64,000 bases of DNA from Auriscalpium vulgare (lineage: Eukaryota > Basidiomycota > Agaricomycetes > Russulales > Auriscalpiaceae), in NCBI GenBank assembly GCA_019915015.1, contig JAHBBC010000029.1:470787-534786 (forward strand), written 5' to 3'. Numbering within the stretch: position 1 is the first letter of the stretch; every line of letters starts with the position of its first letter. The notes under the pieces are model-generated. The model ran no database searches and was not told where the DNA came from. It saw nothing but the letters and a program-made list of their open reading frames with translations. Below, piece by piece: positions 21,224 to 31,085 of this stretch. A program made the translations under genes and the position numbers.

Positions 21224-24200
21224 CTATACACGAATGTCATCTAGCAACCGGCTCCCGCTCCAGTAGAGTTCATCGTCGTCCCCTATGTCCGTTTCGTGGC
21301 TTAGGTCGTCAAAGGAGTACGGCAACGGGACCTCCCGTGTGATGCGGTACTGATCCATATTACCAAGATGCTCATTCTCGAGTCGATCTGGCAGTAGCAT
21401 GTAATGAGCAGATGGACGTATAGAACATGGATACGGAAGAAACGCACATATGTTCCATTGGAACCTCCTAACAATCTCCAACATCGCTGCGATGAAACTT
21501 CGGAGGGCAACACTTGGCCCGCGGGCGGGTATGAAGAGAACCCAGACGAAGCGGATTAGGACATTCGATATCTAGGAAATCTGTATCACCTTTGTGGACG
21601 GGCCTGAATGCATTACACATACCATCGCGCTGTAGTATAGCTGTGAACCCGCGAAGAAGAGTGCTGTTGTTAGACGCGATCATATAACGGTATTGGCCGA
21701 AGATACCAACAGGGATGTAGCCAGAGTAAATGAGTTCCGACCGGAGAAGAGGGACCTTCGCGTGAGGGCGTAGAACAGACCAGTCCATCAACAGGTCCTT
21801 CGACGCAAAATCAGCCGTCTGTTTCTCCTGTCATGAATGTCAACTTGAAGCGCTTACCCAGGCGGATGCATATGTAGAGTAAAGGACACCAAACAAGCAC
21901 CACAACACAAACGTCGGCCCACGCCCCGCGCCTTCCCGAACATCGCCTCAGTAAGAAAAACATGTAAAGTTGACCGGACGCACCATTATGTCTCCAAAGG
22001 TAGTAGGACAAATAATATGAGATACCAGCGCCGTATTTCCCAGCCTGCCCAACCCATTTCTGTTTAGTCTCAGAAAATTCAGTTGCAGAAAGCATGCTCA
22101 CATTGATGAGATGGGTAATTAGGCGAGAGTCTGAATACCGACGAAAAGACTGGAGAAGACGAGCAAGGAGGGGAAGCGCCGCTAGGATGAAAGGCACAGG
22201 CCATGCCTGAGGTCGCGAGCAGCGCGCCCAAGGGTCGGGATGTGCATCGAACCCGACAGAGTACGCGCAAGCCAAAAAGTACAGGTTTCCGAGAGTGAAT
22301 GCAAGTGAGCAGAACTGGTCCCTGCGGACAGAATTATCTGGGCATATGCATCTACGGAGGCGCCTTGACCACTCACCCCATCCAGAAGTCCGTGAACTGT
22401 AGGTCTGTGAGTCTGGTAACGGAAGCTGCGATAGAGGATGACCAGTGTAGCTGACCTCGACGCGGCGCCACCCGCTGCTCAGCTGCCGTGCGATGTTACG
22501 AAGCAGCCACCACCTGCTGTCGCGGGAGAATAAGGGAAGCGGATTGACAAGCATAGCTGCAACGAATGCGAGCCATATCAGCGGCCACGTAGTTGACGGC
22601 CCCACGCGCGCGAATGACATCCAAAAGGAATAGGACAGTGCCGCAAGAATGATTGCGGGGATCTTGAAAGCAAATCACGGTTGAGCCACACTGGCAGGCA
22701 ATACAATTCATGTGGAACCGACGAACTTCAAAATATTCGCGATGGTCAAGGCGCGTCCGAATGTCCAGCTCTTATGCGCAAAAAGTCAGAATACGACTCA
22801 CCAAACGATGAAACTCACCGAAAATGAAAACATAGTTTATTCGAGACCGGCTCCATATGAGCAAGTTAAGCCCGACCAAACACGCAAATGTTGAAGGCAC
22901 CGCTAAAAGGCCGTATATGTACAGCAGGCTATTCCACGCTGGTATTGCCGCGCGGGTGTGGGGTTGAAAACCTGCTCAACGTCGGTACTTGGCTGGCACA
23001 CTAACTCGGCGGAACACGTACTGCGTACCACGCCGTCAACAAGGGCAGGCACAGCGAGCCCAATCGCAAGGCCTGTGCGCAGCGTGCTAAAGTGGTGCGT
23101 CTTGTGCGATGAGTGAGCACGCAGGCGAGCGAGCGCGCGCTTCTTGTCCCCTCGCGCTTTGATTGCCGGCCATCAATGAAACAGGGCGCACTATCCTGGT
23201 GTGGATGAACGAACCGAAACGTGCAGAGAACTCGTCCTCCGTATCCTTGAGCAGCCGCTGCACGAGCTCGTCGGACGCGAACGCGCAGGGCTCCACCTGG
23301 TCGCAGTCATACGCTGGAAATCCACCGAGGAGGGGGAAAACACACCTTCTCACTCATATACGGCACCTGCACTGGGGTCTGACCATTGTGGCGCTCAGCA
23401 CCAACAGCGGAGTGGTCGGAGAAACAGCCGCACGGACCTTCGTTATCTTCTCAAACTTCTTCAATGCCTTACGAAACCCTGTCAAATTCAAGATCTGACC
23501 CCAAAATGCCCAAGAACCGCCGCATCAGCGCCGCGCGAAGAAAAACAAGGTCGGAACAAGAATCCCGGGGTACGCACACGGTAATTGTTCAACACTTCGA
23601 GGCCGCGATAGTGTTCGAGCACCGCTCGTTTCAGCGTCTTGCGCGCATGGTGATATTCTTCAGGGTTGTAAACCTTGCGTGGCCCGGGCTTCTCTTTGGG
23701 CTTTTCGGAGGTCACCGTGTGCTTCTCGTCGTCGACAGGCGTGGCGGTCCGAGTACGGACAGGCGGGCGGCGCAGGAGTGCACGCCGGACCCGCTGCGGC
23801 GCGCGCAAGGCCGTTGGGAAGCGGGCGTGATCCTGCGCTTCCTGTCGATATTCCAAAGGAAGTCCGATGTCCGGGTGTCAGCAGTTGGCTCTATGTGCGA
23901 TCGGTACCCGGGTACATACGTGGAATGCCCGTCTGTGACCCTGTAGTTCAAAAAGCTGCCCACGAAGCTGCCCGCTCCGTTCGCGCGCCTCTGCCTCCCG
24001 TGCGAGGAAGAACCGTTCGATCTTGGCGAGCTCCTTGTCTAGTACGTCAAAGAACGCCAGTTGCACGGGGGACATGCGCTCTAAAAGCTCCCCGAGCGTC
24101 GGGGGTGACAGAGACACGCTCAATGTCTTTTGTGCGACGGACGGGTAACTACGAGTGACTGCCCGAAGATGAGCGGGCAAGGACAGAAGCTAGACGGAAG

Positions 24201-25060
24201 CGAGCAACTCACCGCGGGTCGAGGAGCGCCGGCGCATACTACCGAAGAGGCGGGGAGCAATGGGGGGCCGCTCTGACGCACCGCTTTGCGAGTTTAGCGC
24301 AGGGAACTCGGAACTCGTAACCGTGGCGGGTTGCTCGGGGCGCGGGCGGTCGCCAGTCTGGTCCTTTTCTGAAAGTTTCCGCTCGTGTGAGAATGTTACC
24401 TGCGGTATTGCACATAGTCAGTCCTACCCATTCATGCAATTCCAAATGTCTTACCTTGGCTGGCCCTCGCTCAGCCCTCTCTGCGGCGGCAGCAGTGCCC
24501 TCATCCTCACTGATCATTTCCTTCCTCGATTCGACGAGCACGCGACGCACGGGCTCTCCGTTCTCGTCATCCGCGTCACCGTCGTCTAGGTCCGAGCGCT
24601 TCGATAAACTCGCCTGTAACGTCTCCGGGCTCGCCGTCTCAGCGTCCGTCAAATCGTTCGCCTCCTGGGAATGTTCGCTCTCCGCAGACAAACCTTCTTG
24701 TGCGCGTCGGACGGCCGTGATACGTTTCTTGAGACCGCGATAGTCGCTGTGATATCAAGAAAATTAGGTAAAGCGCAGGCAAATGACACCTCCCTGACAT
24801 GAGCCTGCATAGGGTATCCACACAGCTAATGCACAATGTGTCCTCCTACCATGCATGCATCAAGCAGCTCAAATCCAAGATGTTTACGCACATGTATGCT
24901 TTCTTCCACTCCGGGGTCTATGAAGCAGATATCTCATTCAGAAGCACGTTCACTAAAAGCATTGACCTCACAGATGCGTCGTCAAGATATCTGAACGGCT
25001 ATTAGCCCAACCACTGAATGCAAGCGAGTGATACTGTGATACGCACCGTGCAAACTTCAT
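21224..25060 (-). CDS. SYG1: SPX-EXS phosphate exporter-type protein (Syg1/XPR1 family)
   Basis: Long multi-exon gene, ATG 25060 to TAG 21224, roughly 900 aa. The SPX start MKFARYLDDASTPEWKKAYI is split over exons 25047-25060, 24972-24990 and 24892-24917 (14, 19 and 26 nt). It continues DYRGLKKRITAVRRAQEG from 24746. The rest of SPX includes QLAFFDVLDKELAKIERFFL, NLTGFRKALKKFEKITK and DELVQRLLKDTEDEFSARF; its lysine clusters are the known inositol-pyrophosphate-binding surface of SPX domains. EXS/TM part: TGLAIGLAVPALVDG, IPAWNSLLYIYGLLAVPSTF, RINYVFIFELDVRTRLDHRE, DQFCSLAFTLGNLYFLACAY, AGKYGAGISYYLSYYLWRHN, DWSVLRPHAKVPLLRSELIY and RLENEHLGNMDQYRITREVP. The Syg1/XPR1 family exports phosphate or signals phosphate state. 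The exact C-terminus after IGDDDELYW is uncertain; an extra intron there is possible. Confidence 0.88.
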
Positions 25061-26141
25061 GTGGTAGATCTGTGGCTGGAATTATTCTGTGATCAGGCCT
25101 GAATCAGGCTTTGCTATTTCGCAGGCCCATCGAACGGACAGTCGACCTGACAAACCTTTACTGCTGCTACGTCAAAGTTTTCCAGAGACAAGAACTTGAA
25201 GGCGACGCGGTTGCAAGCTCGGGAAACTTTGCCAGTCAAAATTGTTTGACGTTTCGGCTGTCAACCACGAGGCATTCGTCAGACGACACACCGTACGAAA
25301 CTCCGAAGACGCCGCACTGTTCTGCAAGATGGGGCAGGAAGAGGCGAAAAACAGGAGACAATTATCTCGTCCGCGATAGCAACACCGACGTCATGACCCA
25401 TCGGCATCACGCGCCCGTGCAGTGCTTGCAGGCAGGTGTGCACTAGATAGTAGTGTAATCTTATCCGGCGCTGGCTCGCCCAAATATTGGCATCCGTGGT
25501 CAACATCACACAATGCATTTACCCCGGCCTCGCAAACACAGCTTCCGACTTCTCAATTACCACCTCTCAACCCTGACCAGGACCATACGTGGGCGTGCAG
25601 TCGGTCACCGGTCACCGGTCCCCACCAAGGGGGAGGGAGATGTCTCGCAAAGCAAAATGTGGACGGAACATATTCAGTATGCACGCAGCCTCGGTGTGAA
25701 TTTGAGCCAACTCAAGGTCGGTGAATGTAACATTCTTCGCGCGTGCCTTCTGGGTGCTGAAGCATGAGAACGGCATGGCTAAGACAGCAGTGCGCCGGCC
25801 TGGGTGAGGGTTGAAGTCTTCAGTTGCGGGCGCAGTCACAAAGATGTTGGAGGAAACTGAGTGTTCGGACAGAGAGCGGCTTTGGAAGAGGATGGCGCCA
25901 ATATTTAAGAAAGCGACGGACTGTGGATCAGCTTAGGCGAAGCTTCATCGAATTGTTTAAGGCGCAATAATGCAATGGTTCAGCTGGACCCTGATAGGGA
26001 AACGAAAAAGCGGGCGGCGGGCACTGGAAAAGACTGAGTGGGGAAGAGCCCTCGGATTGATTCAGTAAGATTGTATACATCCTTCAACCTGTTGTGGAAG
26101 TGGACACATCCCGGACCAAACACCACATCATTGTCAGGTCA
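25061..26141. other. Intergenic region
   Basis: About 1.1 kb upstream of the SPX-EXS gene and downstream of the CHCH gene. Short frames on both strands show no family features or convincing splice chain. Nothing further is supported. Confidence 0.4.
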
Positions 26142-26729
26142 TTAGTATGGCGCAGCAGCGGCCTGGCACTGCGAACATGTCGACCTCTTATGTGAGTAAT
26201 ACATCTATGACGATTCATGGGACGTTACTCACAGCCTTCAACTGCTCCAGATACCAAGTGCAACTCGGCAAATCCGCCTTCTCCAAGCATTTGGTGAACT
26301 CCTTCGCCTGAACCTCACAGCTGGCACCGGCACCGAAGTTGCTCTGCTGCTGCTGGGGCGGAGCCTGCTGCTGCTCGACGGGTGCCGACGAGCTCCCACC
26401 GAAAAGCATCGACGAGATGCCGTGGCCAATGGTCGAGCCGACCGCCACGGAGCCAGCGGTCGCGGCCATCTGGGCGAGCATGCCGGGCTGGGAAGACTGG
26501 GACTGCGCTTGCGACGGCGCGTGAGCAGGTGGGGCAGGGGCGGCAGGGGCGGCAGGAGGACGGGCTGCTTGCGAAGCTGGGTAAGCGGCGGTCGATGCGC
26601 TGCGAGTTGATGCTGGTGCCGGCGCGCGCGGCGCTGGGGCAGCACGACCACGAGATTGACGCTAGGAGCGTGGGTCACTGTCAGTAGAGTAGAACGAATG
26701 ACCAGAGTCGTTCAAGTGCTCACAGGCAT
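26142..26729 (-). CDS. MIX17: Twin CX9C (CHCH) mitochondrial protein, Mix17/CHCHD2-10 type
   Basis: Exons 26724-26729 (only ATGCCT), 26233-26661 and 26142-26168 give 153 aa. After MP the protein starts RQSRGRAAPAPRAPAPA, an Arg/Ala/Pro-rich N-terminus usual for this family. The central glycine-rich hydrophobic segment is MLAQMAATAGSVAVGSTIGH. The CHCH domain has two CX9C motifs: C-EVQAKEFTK-C and C-TWYLEQLKA-C. The last cysteine comes from the third exon, after an intron that splits the second motif, and the end is QAAAAPY, typical of the family. Import into the intermembrane space through Mia40 and a role in respiration are known for the family. Divergent from the Mba1/mL45-like gene. Confidence 0.92.
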
Positions 26730-26999
26730 CGAGTGTTGAGAGAGTGGTAAGTGGAAGAGTTGGTGACGGGACGCGCAAGCGGAGAACAAGCGGCAAATTC
26801 TTATGAATCCCTCGGCAGCCAATCGGCAAGCGATCCGTACCGGAACCTTCCAGACGGCCTCGGACTTCCGACGCGTGTGCCGGCCGTGCCGAACGCCCAT
26901 TTGTCGCCGCCGCCCGCCGCCCGCCAGCCGCCGCCAGCACTCGACCGTGACCTCGTCGGCGCGCGCACACACCCTCGCTCGCGTCTGCTTCTTGCCACC
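26730..26999. promoter_or_regulatory. 270-bp bidirectional promoter between two mitochondrial genes, with C
   Basis: The space between ATG 26729 (minus, CHCH protein) and ATG 27000 (plus, mL45-like). A CCAAT pentamer lies at 26819-26823 (AGCCAATCGG), about 90 nt from one start and 180 nt from the other. CCAAT boxes bind the Hap2/3/5 complex, which in fungi drives many mitochondrial genes; its use here is inference. The call refers to this CCAAT box. The plus-strand ATG has CCACC directly before it. Confidence 0.45.
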
Positions 27000-28226
27000 A
27001 TGTCTGGGCCTGCCATTCTGCACGCTGTTGCGCCTGGCGCGCGCACTCCTGTCTTTTCGTCCTTGATCTGGTCGCTTTCGTCCTCGGCCTCCTCGTCACA
27101 CCCCGCCTTCACCAACGCGTCCGCGTCGACATCCCTCCTGCGCGCAAAACGTGTGCCCCGTGCTGCTCCAATCGTTACCCTCGTGACGATGAAGAGTTTA
27201 GGTGGTGTCCGCGGAATGTCCATGGCAAGGCGCATGCAAAAACCTCTGGACCAGCTTCCGGAGGCGGAAGCGCTAGAACGTCTCTCGACCTTGGTCGACA
27301 ACGAGCACAAGCAGCCTCACGACCCATGGGCCTCGCCGATGGAGACACTAGGTGTGTCGTGGTGCTGGCACAACTGTAGTGTCAGGCTCAAGTGCGCTAT
27401 GCAGATGTGCAGATTCCGCCTCCATTATTTGACAAGCACCTTGGGATAAAGGACTCGCTACTAGCCAGTTTTCAGAACTTCGCCAAAAACGCCATCAGGT
27501 ATGCTGCAGGTCTTTGCATTTGTCTTCTATCACTGACGTCCTTTGCTCGTGCAACCCAGCATGCGTGAATTAGCAGATGCCTCGTCATTTCCGCATCTAA
27601 AGAAAAGCTCGAAATGGTCGCCTCAGATCTTTCGCGCGCGCTCAACGAGCGAGAAGGTATGGCTTGCGCCGTGGCGTGACGAATTTCTCGACATTTACCG
27701 GCGTGCATACGCCGCCGCCGCTGCGTATGTTCCTCACCTCCGCACAGTTTGCTCGTTCCTGACGTGCCTTTCCTCCTTCATCAGAAATGACAAAAAAGCC
27801 TCCAGGAGGTATACGACTCCCGAGTTCGGCGCATCTTTGCGAGAGGCACTGCCTATCCACCCGGGGAAGACATATACTTACAAGTGGAAGCTACATGATG
27901 TGATCAAACCCCCACGCATTGAGAGCGTGCGCGCGACCAACGGGCACTGGGGGCGCGCGGAACCGGTCACTGGGAATCGACTCTTTGTCAACGTGCTTGT
28001 GCGATTCGAGAGCACACAGGTGGGCGGGCCTTGCTCTCTGCGTGACTGTGGCGTTGACACTTTGTAATAGACATTGCATGTCTACGACGCCAAGACCGGC
28101 GCGCTGGTGAATGGAGTGGGCGTTACGGTGCCCCGTCGCGTCCTCGAGTATCTTGTGTTCGAGAAGCGCCTGTGGTACGAGAATCCTTGGGTCATCCGGG
28201 AGCGGATGTACGAAGGCTCCTCATGA
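27000..28226 (+). CDS. Mba1 / mitochondrial ribosomal protein mL45-like
   Basis: ATG 27000 (context CCACCATG) opens an N-terminus rich in Ser/Ala/Arg (SSASSSHPAFTNASASTSLL, LLRAKRVPRAAP) suitable as a mitochondrial presequence. Later exons read VRYADVQIPPPLFDKHLGIK, SLLASFQNFAKNAI, WLAPWRDEFLDIYRRAYAAA, KTYTYKWKLHDVIKPPRIES, GHWGRAEPVTGNRLFVNVLV, TLHVYDAKTGALVNGVG and VLEYLVFEKRLWYENPWVIR, ending ERMYEGSS at TGA 28224-28226. This Tim44-like fold with the terminal EKRLWYENPW block is typical of Mba1/mL45, which ties the mitoribosome to the inner membrane near Oxa1. Introns fall after METL, after the AAAA run and after ESTQ. Confidence 0.8.
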
Positions 28227-29502
28227 CGGAGTCGATTTATTGGGCGGTCTTACTCTACATCATAATCTAGTCCACGGGCGCATGCCCATCTCCACTACAA
28301 TTTGTCACAAAGGCACTCAATAAGGTGTAGGCAACATGGTTGTTAATGCGGCCTGAGGTCATCTCGATGGACGTTGTCATCATTTGCGGCGGCGGCCCGT
28401 CGAAACATGTGCTCGAAGTGCTCGTCATTACGCCCACACGATTGACAGGAAAACAGGAGCTTCACCTTCCTCCGCTGCATGCGACCAGATTGCGGCGTGG
28501 GCGAACACAGGAGACGTTGTCTTGGCCCGCGATAAATACGACTTCGCAAGACGAAGTCGGCGATTTAATGTGTGGATTTGCTCTTCCGAGTTGACGTTGA
28601 CTGCCCTCGGAGGTGAAATTACGACCACGCGTGCTGTGTCCCGGACCCCGCCTCGCCAGGTCCGAAATAACGAAGTGTCAAAGCTTCGCTCAGAGCGCCT
28701 GTGTTGCGGCGCACAGCAGTAAGTACACAGCGCGCACGTGTTGCAAACACCGCACCTCAGCAGTGCGAGCTAAATAGACGGCCACCGAGCTGAAAAGGTC
28801 TCGAAAGAGCAAGCGGTCAAACAGACTTCGAGACAGCTCCGAGGTTAACGTTCAGCTTCCGCCCGCACCAGGTACGCCGCTATCTCACCGCGAACGTCTA
28901 ATTGGCGTTTTCAGGCCAGAGAGGCGGAGCACCGAGTGATCCGGAGAGTGCTCTCTAACGTGCCATGCTGCACAGTCCAGCTGGCATCCCGAGACGGATG
29001 AAGGCAGCGTGGGTAGGCCCAGGAGCTATGGTACAGCGGCGCCCATGTATGCGGAGCTAGCAATCTTCAACCCCCTCCATTAAGAGTGTCGTGCAGAAAT
29101 GCAGAGCAACTGGCGGAACTGAGCAGACAGAGACCGGCTGGAAATCCGCAGAACATGAGCCATACGGAAGTATGAGAAAAAACTTGATGGAGAGATACAA
29201 GTTCAATTGCAGGCGTCTGCGAGAAAGTGGCTGCCGCAAGCGAGCGGTGCAGCCGACGGAAGCCGGGTGTACGCGACCGTCGCGACGCATGCCGGTCGAA
29301 AGATCGCAGCACCCAAGCCACGTGCATGAGAAGCTGACCGGCAAGCCGACTCAGGGAACGCCGTGAAAAAGCATATAAGCAGTTTCGCCGCCGCCGCCGC
29401 GTACCACACGAGCTTGTTAGGCCGTGCGCGCGGACACTCGTGGAGGAGCCCTATGCAGAATATTGAGTCTGATTGTTATGTAATAAGTTGGGGTAGGCAG
29501 GC

Positions 29503-29534
29503 CGACGACGTCGGACGACGTCGGAAGACGTCGT
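29503..29534. repeat. Cluster of three GACGTC palindromes
   Basis: GACGACGTCGGACGACGTCG followed by GAAGACGTCGTC contains three GACGTC hexamers in about 30 bp. The outer parts (GACGACGTC and GACGTCGTC) are inverted repeats of each other. GACGTC is the core of bZIP (CRE-like) sites, so this could be a regulatory site. No adjacent gene is certain. Confidence 0.4.
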
Positions 29535-29726
29535 CACGCATGTTCACACAATCGATCACATACGTCCAGCATACGAGTTGATGAGGTCGTGATCGTCAAG
29601 TGTATTACATGCGACTAAATTTGCGGCGAATGGGGATCGAGTCATGGCAGCAACGAGGCCTCGGGGACGTACTTAACCCCTGCGAGGCCGCTTCGTACCC
29701 GAATAAAAACTCGCTCACCATGTGTG

Positions 29727-30077
29727 TCACTGTTTCATGGAGAAGCCCCACGGTGGATGCGGCCGCGAAGTCGCGTCAGGTTTCCGTTCTGCTTCCTGTG
29801 CGGAGCAGCAACTCATATTGATAAGAATGTAGTACAGAACGTGAAAGAAGACGTACAAGGCGATGATTCTGCTAGGAAAGCCGCACGTCATGACAAACAG
29901 TTCGCTGCAAACGAGAAAGAGGGAAGCCATGCTCGGCACGTTGCCAGAACGATAGTCATGGGAGCACGAAGGGCAATTGGGGTTCGCGACGAGCCGGGTC
30001 ACGTATTTTCCAAACCTTGAAGTCAGTAGTTCCGACAGTGCCATTTGTGCGCGAAGAGGCGACGAGGCGACAGCCAT
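29727..30077 (-). CDS. Doubtful small membrane-protein ORF
   Basis: An open frame of 116 codons from ATG 30077. It has a polar start (AVASSPLRAQMALSELLTSR), a Cys pair (NPNCPSCSHDYRSG) and two hydrophobic segments (MASLFLVCSELFVMTCGF and IIALYVFFHVLYYILINMSC). The frame is also open upstream to 30164 without an ATG. No family is recognised and no splice partner is clear. It may be chance or a relic. Confidence 0.2.
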   Translation of the reverse strand: MAVASSPLRAQMALSELLTSRFGKYVTRLVANPNCPSCSHDYRSGNVPSMASLFLVCSELFVMTCGFPSRIIALYVFFHVLYYILINMSCCSAQEAERKPDATSRPHPPWGFSMKQ

Positions 30078-31085
30078 CTGGCATGGATCTCCGGACGCCG
30101 ACTCGGAGGATAGCTTGAATCCTTCTGCTCGTTCCCGAAGACTCTGACTAGGTACCTGTAACACAGTATATCAGAGCAAGTCGGACAGAATGGGGAAGTC
30201 ATGGGAGAGGATATGTTTGATGCGGGGACTGGTGGGCAGTGCAACACCGTCACGGCACGGAGGACTCTACCATCAACTATTCGCGCATTTAACACAAACA
30301 CAAACCGACGCCGAAAAATCGATACAGCGTGTGTCGGGGGTGCCATGTATTTGTGCGTGTTGCGATCGAGGAGGACATCGAGCCACAAACCGAGCCTGCG
30401 AACGTGCAAAATGAAAGGACGGAGGAGATGAAACGCGCCGGCGCCGCACAAGGCCGACGCGCGTCGGCCTCCGCCAGTTGCTTACTACCTACCGAACTGT
30501 GCATGTTCTGGAATCTGCTGACAGCAATCACGGCCGCCCATCACATCTGCGCCCTGATACAGAACCTCTGTCGGCCTCTTGGCGGGACTGGCAGGCGGGA
30601 ATGGCCCTGGCCCTGAGGCCTGAGGGTTTAAACAGCTGCCTCTATATCGTCTTCCGGTCCATGAACTCCATATCCGAGTTCTCTCTTGTTCTGCATCTTG
30701 AGAGCACGTACTCGTGTAAGCAAGCAAGCAAGCTCGTTCTGGTGTCAGGCAAGCTATCCCTCCTAGAACTGCCGCGCGTCTACTAATAGCAGCTTTTACT
30801 TCATCCGTGGCGCCTCCGCATGTTCATGGATATCTTTACTCTCTCCGGATCTCAACGCTCTCCGCTCCTTCTTTTCCTGGCCGACGCTTCCCGCCAACTC
30901 TCCAGCCATGTCCTCAGCGCCCCAGAGCGGTTGCACCCATTGCCCATTTCGAGCGGCAATCATGCTGATGCCTGAGAGAACATCACGGCACTCTCCCCTT
31001 CAATAAATACCTCGGGCCATGCTATTCCGCGGCTGCTGTTCCCTTGCGCATCGCCGAGAATTTACCACCGACTCACGCAGCTCTC

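Larger units (their letters stand above)
28227..31085. other. Gene-poor region of about 2.9 kb
   Basis: No supported gene chain. It holds a perfect 8-bp hairpin at 28539-28559 (CGACTTCG, loop CAAGA, CGAAGTCG), a GACGTC cluster near 29503-29534, and one open minus-strand frame (listed separately). The last part (31001-31010, CAATAAATAC) may act as a TATA-like element about 75 nt before the monooxygenase ATG. Confidence 0.4.
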
